This document shows positions 27,172 through 33,696 of a DNA stretch of 64,000 bases, piece by piece. The notes below the pieces were generated by a model. That model was not told the origin of the DNA and searched no databases. It saw only the letters and a list, made by a program, of their open reading frames with translations. Within the stretch, counting starts at the first letter, position 1, and each line of letters starts with the position of its first letter. The translations under genes and the position numbers were made by a program. The stretch lies in contig NZ_MDJS01000001.1 in NCBI RefSeq assembly GCF_001705515.1, forward strand, positions 744,001 through 808,000, read 5' to 3'. The stretch is from Mucilaginibacter sp. PPCGB 2223 (GTDB taxonomy: Bacteria > Bacteroidota > Bacteroidia > Sphingobacteriales > Sphingobacteriaceae).

Positions 27172-27528
27172 CAAGAACGACGTACTTTGACAGCCTGACA
27201 GAAGATCGACATTGGAAAACGGAGCGTTTTCGGACAAACCTAAACCCCAAAAAAGAGATTCAAGTCGCATTCAATAAGAGAAGCTTCGTAAGAGGTTTTT
27301 ATGAGTGTGCGATGTCGACAAAGGCAATACAGCATTGCTGCCAAACTTTACGGAGAGAAGCAGAAATGACGTAAGATCGACAGATCGCAAAACCTGCAAG
27401 GGCGGCGAAGGATCGGATCAACAGTTAAGGATACACAAAACTTGATGCTCTGCGGGAGGCCACGGCCAATCTCAGGGTTGGAAAACGGAAGCACAGATCG
27501 CAAGTGACGTCTTCCGTTTTCGCTTTTT
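27172..27528 (+). ncRNA. Candidate structured RNA, copy A (~357 nt), unassigned family
   Basis: Defined by the promoter at 27135-27165 and the terminator at 27481-27528. The 43-nt block at 27164-27206 matches 27965-28007 in copy B at 41 positions. Further shared blocks in the same order are TTTTCGGAC, CAAGTCGCA (27261), a hairpin AAGCTTC-GTAA-GAGGTTT with a GNRA loop (27281-27298), and GCGATGTC (27309). No frame is conserved between copies and internal stops are frequent. It does not show the signatures of tmRNA, RNase P, SRP RNA or 6S RNA that I know. Function unknown; the transcript end and start are inferred. Confidence 0.65.
27481..27528 (+). terminator. Terminator of ncRNA A
   Basis: GAAAACGGAAG (27481-27491) and CTTCCGTTTTC (27511-27521) form an exact 11-bp stem with a 19-nt loop, followed by GCTTTTT. 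Confidence 0.8.
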
Positions 27529-27580
27529 AAGAAGATTCTCTCTTTGCTTGTAAACTCTCCACCCGTAGTTATTCTACTCC

Positions 27581-27682
27581 ATGTTATTGCGAGGGACGAA
27601 GCAATCCCTGAGAAAAGTCGGCAACTTGTCCTCCCAAATTGCCACGTCATCACTGCTTTCACGCTCTTCCTCGCAATGACAT
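27581..27682. repeat. REP/MITE-like palindromic element between the two ncRNA copies
   Basis: ATGTTATTGCGAGG (27581-27594) and CCTCGCAATGACAT (27669-27682) are terminal inverted repeats matching at 13 of 14 positions. GACGAAGCAATCCC follows the left end. This ATTGCGAGG-GACGAAGCAATC signature is familiar as a dispersed non-coding repeat in many bacterial genomes. It contains no gene and separates the duplicated units. Confidence 0.8.
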
Positions 27683-27935
27683 AATGGAGATTTAACCCAA
27701 ATTCCACCGCATCTTAACTCAAATTTTTGTAGGATTTGCAAAAATAGGCGTTTTACTCATGCTCAGATTATCAATATCTTAACCAAATTGTGAATTATGC
27801 CAGTGTTGATATCGTTTTAAAACAAAGCAATAATGTACAGCTGCGCACTACTGAACCGGTAAATCATTAAAGTTTGGTGTGGATAACCAACGATAAAAGG
27901 TTGATAACCTGTTTATAAAAACAGGCAGATTTTTA

Positions 27936-27966
27936 TTGACGGATGTTAAATATCACCATATATTAG
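27936..27966 (+). promoter_or_regulatory. Promoter of ncRNA B (-33 TTG / -7 TATATTAG)
   Basis: TTGACG begins at 27936 and TATATTAG at 27959, the same 23-bp offset as in copy A, while the spacer sequence between them has diverged. Conservation of boxes over spacer supports real promoter function. Confidence 0.7.
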
Positions 27967-27972
27967 AATCAA

Positions 27973-28336
27973 CAAGAACGACGTACTTTGGCAGCCTGAC
28001 AGAAGATAAAGAAATTGAATCGGGGGAGTTTTCGGACGAACTAAAGATCAAAGGAAATATCATCAAGTCGCAGCAGGAAAAAGAGAGTCCCGAAAGGGAA
28101 AGTAAAAATGAATGCGGCGATGTCACAAAAAGGGTATTACGAACCGGAAACATAACCTGCAAAGGGGAACAAGAGGGGAGTAAGAGATGACGGACAGCGG
28201 TGTTAGCAATAACGGCGAAAAGGTCGCATCATGGTCATGGTAACAAAAAGCTTGCTGCTTACGGAAAGCTACGGCAGACTGTAAGCCGGAAACGGGAGAT
28301 CAAATCGAAAGACGCGGCCTCCCGTTTTCCATTTTA
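27973..28336 (+). ncRNA. Candidate structured RNA, copy B (~364 nt), unassigned family
   Basis: Predicted from the promoter at 27936-27966 and the terminator hairpin at 28288-28330. The shared blocks seen in copy A recur in order: AAGAACGACGTACTTTG, CAGCCTGACAGAAGAT, TTTTCGGAC, CAAGTCGCA (28064), a hairpin TCCC-GAAA-GGGA (28088-28099) and GCGATGTC (28117). The hairpin stem differs completely in sequence from copy A yet pairs and keeps a GNRA loop, which is the pattern of compensatory change. An 84-codon frame opening at a TTG inside the promoter is not conserved in copy A and is not considered a gene. Ends are inferred. Confidence 0.65.
28288..28336 (+). terminator. Terminator-like hairpin of ncRNA B
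   Basis: GGAAACGGGAG (28288-28298) pairs with CTCCCGTTTTCC (28319-28330) with one bulged T, followed by ATTTTA. The stem bases differ from those in copy A but occupy the same place. Confidence 0.65.
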
Positions 28337-28449
28337 GGGCAATCTTACTCCAGGCCCCACTTTGCCATACTAATCCTGCCAGACGCATCATTGTTAACAC
28401 TTGCCTATAAATACATTGGTATATCTGCTTTTCTTGTTTTATTTATAGT

Positions 28450-28457
28450 TAAATTTG
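28450..28457 (+). promoter_or_regulatory. -7-like box upstream of small peptide gene
   Basis: TAAATTTG matches TAnnTTTG exactly and lies 18 bp before the ATG at 28476. A TTG at 28434 is closer than usual for a -33 element, so only the -7 half is supported. The preceding stretch 28337-28449 shows nothing else I can name. Confidence 0.45.
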
Positions 28458-28475
28458 CATCATAAACGAAACAAA

Positions 28476-28688
28476 ATGAGAAGCTTAGAAAACAATTGCG
28501 GCGCTGTCAAAAAAAGTTGGGGTATGCCCGAAATAACTTTAATAAGTCAAAACAGGGTAAGAAGCGGAGTGTCGCCAAGTTATCACGAAGCTACCCTGGT
28601 AACTAAATCTGTAAAGGGAACCGCCGTATATTTTACTAACGGCAAAACAGGCGTTAACGGTCATACCAAGAATTTTTACTATTCCTAA
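28476..28688 (+). CDS. Small peptide of precursor-like type, unknown function
   Basis: 70 aa from the ATG at 28476; the frame extends seven codons further up but a -7 box lies there. The N-terminal half MRSLENNCGAVKKSWGMPEI with TLISQNRVRSG follows the W-x-P-E-I...-G pattern that many Bacteroidota short peptides and RiPP-like precursors share, and the C-terminal half is rich in Gly, Lys, Thr and Asn (KTGVNGHTKNFYYS end). No signal peptide or membrane helix. No modifying enzyme or transporter is adjacent. It may be an orphan precursor peptide or simply a small cytosolic protein. Confidence 0.6.
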   Translation: MRSLENNCGAVKKSWGMPEITLISQNRVRSGVSPSYHEATLVTKSVKGTAVYFTNGKTGVNGHTKNFYYS

Positions 28689-28733
28689 TCGTTGCTGTTC
28701 AAAAACTTCCAAATTACTATTTCACCTATCGTA

Positions 28734-29591
28734 CTACAGCAAAGCCAGTTTCTTCAGGCCGGTTATTCCGCCGTTAAACAAATCCTGGTCTACATTGCCC
28801 GGTGCGCCGATAACAGGGCTCCCGCCCGAATATTGCCATATAGCGTAGTTGTTCCAGCCGGGTGGCAGGCCCGGCGGGTTAGGCTGGTAAGCCGGTATCC
28901 ATAAAGGGTAGGCGCCAAAATTGGTAACACCGCTAAAATATTCGTTCCAAAACCCTTTCGCCGTATAAATAACCGGGGTACGGTTGGTTATAGCCTGAAC
29001 ACCCTGCAGCCATTGGGTGATGATCTGCGCACAGGCGGCTTTGTTATTTGTTATATATTGGTTAAGCGCCGCTGTTTGGGCATCGCTACCCCCAACCTGC
29101 CATTCGATATCCAAAGCCGGCGGCAAGGTGCCCGGCATCGAAAAATCAACACCCGAAGCCATAAAATTATCTATTTGCGCCTGGGCAGAATCCTGAAAGG
29201 TAAGGAAATGATAAGCGCCCCTGATGATATTTTTTTGACTTAACGCTGCCATATTCGCTGCGAACATCGGATCGCGGTAGGTTGCTCCCTGGCTGCATTT
29301 GCAATAAACAAATTGGATGTGCGAAGATAGGTTGGCCCAGTCGATCTGGCCATCGTGGTGAGAGATATCCATGCCTTGCGGTACCTGGCTATCCAGCACC
29401 GCCCATGTATTGGGCCCAGCAACACCATCGGCCGTTAAATGATTATGGGTTTGAAACTGTACAACCGCGGCCTGTGTGTTGGGCCCAAAGTTGCCATCGG
29501 CAACGATATTGCTGTGGTTTAAAAAAGCAAGGGCGCGCTGTAGCATAACTACCTCGGGGCCGGTCGAGCCCAATTTGAGCGTGTTCATCAT
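28734..29591 (-). CDS. GH25 lysozyme-like muramidase with N-terminal peptidoglycan-binding domain
   Basis: About 285 aa from the ATG at 29591 (the next codon, 29588, is also ATG). The longer frame to 29849 adds residues unlike any domain and overlaps the divergent PhoH gene. Residues 1-65 are a PG_binding_1 domain (LGSTGPEVVMLQRAL, DGNFGPNTQAAV). From about 72 the GH25 barrel starts with MDISHHDGQIDW and continues with ALDIEWQVGG carrying the Asp/Glu catalytic pair. GH25 enzymes hydrolyse the MurNAc-GlcNAc bond. No signal peptide is visible, unlike typical exported cell-wall enzymes, and there are no phage genes around. Confidence 0.85.
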   Translation of the reverse strand: MMNTLKLGSTGPEVVMLQRALAFLNHSNIVADGNFGPNTQAAVVQFQTHNHLTADGVAGPNTWAVLDSQVPQGMDISHHDGQIDWANLSSHIQFVYCKCSQGATYRDPMFAANMAALSQKNIIRGAYHFLTFQDSAQAQIDNFMASGVDFSMPGTLPPALDIEWQVGGSDAQTAALNQYITNNKAACAQIITQWLQGVQAITNRTPVIYTAKGFWNEYFSGVTNFGAYPLWIPAYQPNPPGLPPGWNNYAIWQYSGGSPVIGAPGNVDQDLFNGGITGLKKLALL

Positions 29592-29741
29592 AAAAACATA
29601 TTGATATTTATAAATATAGTTATATTTAATACAAATTGCAATAATATTTAGTGCAAAACAGCCGCGATAGCCTGATGCCGCAGCCGGTGTAATAGAAAAA
29701 ATACTATCTGCGTTTGATGCAAAATTTCTACTTTTAACCCT

Positions 29742-31094
29742 ATGATCAAAGAGGGTAAAACTAAGGGCAATGGGCGGAAAAAGATATTTGTACTGGATAC
29801 ATCGGTTATATTGTACGATCATAACGCTTTCCAAAATTTCCACGAGCACGATGTTGCCATCCCGATACAGGTTTTAGAAGAACTCGACAACATGAAGAGC
29901 GGTAACGACAACCGCAATTTCGAGGCCCGGAGTTTCATCCGCCTTATGGACGATTTTTCGCACAATAACCTCATTAGTCATTGGTTGCCGCTAAACGGCG
30001 CTAACAAAGGTCATTTTAAGGTTGTTGTAGATAAAAAAACCGATACCGATGCCGAGGAGGTTTTTGGCGATGATAAGGTTGACCACAGGATATTAAACGC
30101 TGCGCTTAGCCTGCAGCATGAAAACCCGGATAAAAAGGTGATCCTGGTATCGAAGGATATCTGCCTAAGGCTGAAAGCCAAGGCACTTAACCTGCATGCC
30201 GAAGATTATGAAACGGGCAAAATAAAAAACCTCGAAACCCTTTATACCGGCAAAGCTACCATTAATAAGGTTGCCGATACTTTGCTTACCCAGCTTAGCA
30301 AAACAGGCAGTTTGGATGCAGCGGCGATAAATGCGGGCGATGATCTGAAAAGCAATCACTTTTATATTTTGCATGGTAAACGCAAGTCGGTACCGGCATT
30401 TTATAACAGCCATACCCGCTGCTTAGAGGAGGTGGTTGAGCAGCCGGTTTTTAATATCCAGCCTAAAAATATTGAGCAATCGTTCGCCATACACGCCCTG
30501 CTAAACCCCGATATTAAACTGGTGAGCATACAAGGTAACGCCGGTACGGGTAAAACCCTGCTGGCGCTGGCAAGCGCGCTGGAGCAGCGTAAAAACTTCA
30601 GGCAGATTTATGTAACCCGGCCGATTGTACCGTTAAGCAATAAGGATATCGGCTTTTTACCGGGCGACGTTAAATCAAAGGTCGACCCGTATATGGCGCC
30701 CATTTGGGATAACCTGAAGTTTATTAAGGACCAGTTTAACGAGGATGAAAAAATGCAGGCCAAGATCGACGAACTGGTGGCCAATGATAAGATAGCTATA
30801 GCGCCGCTGGCGTTCATCCGCGGGCGCACGCTCACCAAGATCTTTTTTATTGTTGATGAGGCCCAGAACCTAACGCCGCACGAGATCAAAACCATCATAT
30901 CCCGCGCAGGCGAAAACAGCAAGTTTGTTTTTACCGGTGATATTTACCAAATAGATACCCCGTACCTGGATGCCGAAAGTAACGGTTTATCGTACCTGAT
31001 AGATAAAGCCAAGAACCACCCGCTTTACGCACACATCACCCTGCAAAAAGGGGAGCGGAGCGAGCTGGCGAATTTGGCTACGGAGTTATTGTAA
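29742..31094 (+). CDS. PhoH-like ATPase with N-terminal PIN domain
   Basis: 450 aa, cytosolic. Residues about 13-150 form a PIN ribonuclease-like domain: FVLDTSVILYD with the first Asp, a central LEELDNMK, and VILVSKDICLRLKA. The PhoH ATPase follows, with Walker A GNAGTGKTLLA near 264-274, a Walker B region FFIVDEAQNLTP near 368-379, and FTGDIYQIDTPYLD. PIN-PhoH proteins are thought to be RNA helicase-nuclease enzymes; the exact target is not established. Transcribed away from the GH25 gene, with 150 bp between the start codons. Confidence 0.93.
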   Translation: MIKEGKTKGNGRKKIFVLDTSVILYDHNAFQNFHEHDVAIPIQVLEELDNMKSGNDNRNFEARSFIRLMDDFSHNNLISHWLPLNGANKGHFKVVVDKKTDTDAEEVFGDDKVDHRILNAALSLQHENPDKKVILVSKDICLRLKAKALNLHAEDYETGKIKNLETLYTGKATINKVADTLLTQLSKTGSLDAAAINAGDDLKSNHFYILHGKRKSVPAFYNSHTRCLEEVVEQPVFNIQPKNIEQSFAIHALLNPDIKLVSIQGNAGTGKTLLALASALEQRKNFRQIYVTRPIVPLSNKDIGFLPGDVKSKVDPYMAPIWDNLKFIKDQFNEDEKMQAKIDELVANDKIAIAPLAFIRGRTLTKIFFIVDEAQNLTPHEIKTIISRAGENSKFVFTGDIYQIDTPYLDAESNGLSYLIDKAKNHPLYAHITLQKGERSELANLATELL

Positions 31095-31102
31095 GCTAAA
31101 AT

Positions 31103-31363
31103 TTATCTCAAACTGTAAAAGAATTGGTGATTGCATTTGCGGCAAACGCATTTGACCGTTTTACTATATTTATATTTACAAACACAATAGAGTGAAAAAA
31201 GACTTAAAGGTAACGCCGCGATAATACAGATTGAGTGTTTAATGGTAAAATACAATAATATCGCGCCGGCAATACCTGATATCATCCCAAAGAGTAATCT
31301 CAACTCGCCGGTAATAATATTAACACGGTTTGATCTGCAATTGCGACAATGTATTTGATTCAT
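31103..31363 (-). CDS. Small zinc-ribbon membrane protein
   Basis: 86 aa. An N-terminal CRNC pair (C7/C10) and a C-terminal CRKC pair near 74-77 flank two hydrophobic segments (about 22-40 and 43-60). The layout suggests a zinc ribbon formed by both cytosolic tails around a membrane hairpin. It lies on the opposite strand just nine bases after the PhoH stop. No function can be assigned. Confidence 0.6.
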   Translation of the reverse strand: MNQIHCRNCRSNRVNIITGELRLLFGMISGIAGAILLYFTIKHSICIIAALPLSLFSLYCVCKYKYSKTVKCVCRKCNHQFFYSLR

Positions 31364-31550
31364 TGTGGATTTGTTTATGTTGTATTTTTAACCTTCTGTT
31401 AAAAAAGTAGAAATTCAACAAAAAATATGCCAATAAAATTTCGTTAAAATATTGAGTATCAATAGTCGTTATTGAAAATTAGCTTTACCACGGATATGAC
31501 CTGCGGCCGTATGAGATGTTAGGTTCAAGAGGATATGAGCGCACAATGAT

Positions 31551-32783
31551 TTAGAGCGTGCCTATTTTAATCATCTGCTTCCTGATAGCTTTTTTGTCAA
31601 CAGATGATTTGGTAAGTTTTATTGCTGTGTTGTAATGTTCAATTGCCTTTTGATTATCCTCATCGGTATACAAATTACCCAGCAGGCAATGGTACAGGTG
31701 GCTGTTATCGAGCTTTAGTTTCTCCGCCTCGGCGATAGCAGCGGCTTTGCCGTAAACCTTGTAAAGCGCATAAGTACGGTTAAGCGCCGCTATGGGAGAG
31801 TACCTGAGTTGTAACAGCTTGTTATACAACTGTAAGATATGCTGCCACTTTTCGGCCGATCTGTTAGTATGCCAGTAAGCGATGCCTGCCTCCAGGTGAT
31901 AGGTGCTCAGTGTATCGCCCCGGGCAGCCATATTGAGGTAATAGTTGCCCTTGGCTATCAACTCCTGGTTCCACAGGCTGCTGTCCTGGTCATCGTACAA
32001 CACTACTTCGCCATGCTCGTCTAACCGGCTGTCAAAGCGCGAGGAGTGGAAACACATCAAGGCCATTAACGCGTTAACGGCAGGCGTATTGGTTGCCGGG
32101 TTTTCTAAAAGCAGATAATTAAGCCGCATAGCCTCGAGGCAAAGGTCCCTGCGCAAAATGGCGTTGTGCGATTGCGAATAATAGCCTTCGTTAAACAACA
32201 AATAAACAGTGGTGAGTACGGTTTCTATCCGCTTGTCGATCTCAGTAACCGGCGGCACTTCGATGGCGATACGCGCTTCTTTGAGCTTTTGCCTGGCGCG
32301 AAAAAGCCTTTTGTTGATGTTTTCCTTATTAGTTAAAAAAGCGTCCGCAATCTCGTCGATACTGAAACCGCAAAGTATCCGCAGCGAAAGGCCTATCTGA
32401 GCCTCGGGCGGGATGACCGGGTGACAGATGGCAAACATCATCTGCAACTGGCTGTCGCGGATGTTTTGGGTAGAGAGGTCGATCTCGGTTTCGTAAGCAG
32501 TGTTATGATCCTGCTGCAGGTACGTGGTGATCTTACCTTCGAACAGGTTATGGCGCTTAAGCTGATCTTTAGCCGTGTTTTTTGCAACAGTGTACAGCCA
32601 GGCCACCGGGTTGTTGGGTATGCCTTTAATACCCCAGGTTTCGGCAGCTGTGAGGAAAGCTTCGCTTACAATATCTTCGGCCAGCTCAATATGCTCCAAA
32701 CCAAACGAGCGCGATAATACCGAAACCAGTTTCCTGAACTCGGTACGATACAGCTGCGGTATAAGCTCTTTCTCTTTTTGCAT
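31551..32783 (-). CDS. RNA polymerase sigma factor, ECF42-like, with C-terminal TPR-like extension
   Basis: 410 aa, far longer than a plain ECF sigma factor. Region 2 lies at about 10-80 (ELAEDIVSEAFLTAAETW, AWLYTVAKNTAKD) and region 4 at about 115-165 (LSLRILCGFSIDEIADAF, RLFRARQKL). Residues about 185-410 form a helical extension with TPR-like pairs, as in ECF42. This group has no anti-sigma factor and is found next to DGPF/YCII proteins. Two such genes lie directly upstream here. The extension probably controls activity. A perfect hairpin sits just before its start codon. Confidence 0.9.
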   Translation of the reverse strand: MQKEKELIPQLYRTEFRKLVSVLSRSFGLEHIELAEDIVSEAFLTAAETWGIKGIPNNPVAWLYTVAKNTAKDQLKRHNLFEGKITTYLQQDHNTAYETEIDLSTQNIRDSQLQMMFAICHPVIPPEAQIGLSLRILCGFSIDEIADAFLTNKENINKRLFRARQKLKEARIAIEVPPVTEIDKRIETVLTTVYLLFNEGYYSQSHNAILRRDLCLEAMRLNYLLLENPATNTPAVNALMALMCFHSSRFDSRLDEHGEVVLYDDQDSSLWNQELIAKGNYYLNMAARGDTLSTYHLEAGIAYWHTNRSAEKWQHILQLYNKLLQLRYSPIAALNRTYALYKVYGKAAAIAEAEKLKLDNSHLYHCLLGNLYTDEDNQKAIEHYNTAIKLTKSSVDKKAIRKQMIKIGTL

Positions 32784-32788
32784 AAAAC

Positions 32789-32818
32789 AAGAGCCTCTTA
32801 ATTTGCTAAGAGGCTCTT
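32789..32818 (-). terminator. Perfect hairpin just upstream of the sigma factor start
   Basis: AAGAGCCTCTTA (32789-32800) and TAAGAGGCTCTT (32807-32818) pair exactly over 12 bp with a six-base loop. On the minus strand it is followed by GTTTT and then the sigma gene ATG. It could terminate the YCII transcript or attenuate or occlude sigma factor expression. Confidence 0.75.
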
Positions 32819-32833
32819 TAGTATGTTGCTACA

Positions 32834-33193
32834 TTATTTATTGTAGTCCATGTTCATCACAATAACGCCGCGTACCTCAACGCTGCCGCCAACTTTTAAA
32901 ATAGGGCAGCCTTTGGCCAGTTGGTTGGCTTCTTCCAGTGTATCGGCCTTGATGATGGTAACACCGGTCAGTATTTCTTTGATCTCGGCATAAGGGCCAT
33001 CGGTAACTACATTGTTGGCCTTTAAGGTATTACCCTCGGTCGACAGGCGATAACCACTGTTGGATAGCTTGTCCTGTGCGGCCATGCTGCCCATCCAGTT
33101 TTGCCAGTCGGTCATCAGGGTTTGCATTTGTTGGGGCGATAGCGTGTTCATCGGTTCGCCTGCGTTTCTGAAAAGCAATACAAAGTCTTTCAT
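32834..33193 (-). CDS. YCII-related (DGPF motif) protein 2
   Basis: 119 aa from the ATG at 33193, giving MKDFVLLFRNAGEPM, which aligns with the neighbouring paralogue; the 20 residues upstream are unlike the family. The NVVTDGPYAEIKE segment holds the DGP(F/Y) motif and ends in a CPILKVGGSVEVRGV strand. YCII-like proteins form a ferredoxin-like dimer fold of unknown activity. It is the second gene of a three-gene cluster YCII-YCII-ECF42. Confidence 0.9.
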   Translation of the reverse strand: MKDFVLLFRNAGEPMNTLSPQQMQTLMTDWQNWMGSMAAQDKLSNSGYRLSTEGNTLKANNVVTDGPYAEIKEILTGVTIIKADTLEEANQLAKGCPILKVGGSVEVRGVIVMNMDYNK

Positions 33194-33275
33194 GATCTTT
33201 AATTTTTTTTGTTTAATATCTGCCTGACGATCGACCAAATCCAAATTGGACAACGTTTTGCAAAAATAGTTGGAT

Positions 33276-33623
33276 TTAGCCCATTACAATAACACTGCGT
33301 ACCTCAACGCTGCCATTAATTTGTAAGATAGGGCAACCTTTGGCAATCTCTTTAGCCTCGGCAAGCGAGTCGGCTTTTACTACGATAAGGCCACTCAGCA
33401 TTTCTTTGATCTCGGCATAAGGGCCATCGGTAACTACATTGCCGGGTTTAAGGGTGCTGATCTCGTCGCCCAGGCGATAACCCCTGCTTGCCAGTTTGTT
33501 TTGAGCCGCAATGCCACCCATCCAGTTTTGCCAGTTGGTCATAATGTCCTGCATTTGCTGCTGCGATAGCTGATTGGCGGGATCGTCGTTTACGCCTCTG
33601 AAAATCAATACAAAGTCTTTCAT
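33276..33623 (-). CDS. YCII-related (DGPF motif) protein 1
   Basis: 115 aa, a tandem paralogue of the protein at 32834 (both begin MKDFVL and share NVVTDGPYAEIKE and CPIL). It is the first gene of the cluster that ends in the ECF42-like sigma factor. The conserved association in other genomes suggests these proteins work with, or are regulated by, the sigma factor. No enzymatic residues are recognised. Confidence 0.9.
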   Translation of the reverse strand: MKDFVLIFRGVNDDPANQLSQQQMQDIMTNWQNWMGGIAAQNKLASRGYRLGDEISTLKPGNVVTDGPYAEIKEMLSGLIVVKADSLAEAKEIAKGCPILQINGSVEVRSVIVMG

Positions 33624-33696
33624 AATGTTTAATTTTTGTTTTATACATCATTGACGGCTGGCTGCCTTCAAATTGGACAAGAGGTCTGCAATATTT

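Larger units (their letters stand above)
26997..27528 (+). repeat. Duplicated non-coding unit, copy A
   Basis: This stretch and 27764-28336 are two diverged copies of one unit. Similarity starts at a CAGATTnTnAATATCT block (26997 and 27764), continues through an ATCGTTTT block and a GATAACCTGTT block (27102 and 27903), the promoter, the RNA body and the terminator hairpin. The homology is strongest from the promoter to about 40 nt into the RNA. Confidence 0.75.
27764..28336 (+). repeat. Duplicated non-coding unit, copy B
   Basis: Second copy of the unit described at 26997-27528, beginning at the CAGATTATCAATATCT block. The stretch 27683-27763 just before it shows nothing I can name. Confidence 0.72.

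Noticed and set aside
27348-27707. 119-codon minus-strand frame across RNA copy A and the palindromic repeat
   Set aside because: It crosses a terminator hairpin and a dispersed repeat, and is not preserved at copy B.
27936-28190. 84-codon frame with a TTG start inside RNA copy B
   Set aside because: The TTG is the promoter -33 element; the frame is not kept in copy A, and the similarity between copies is at RNA rather than protein level.
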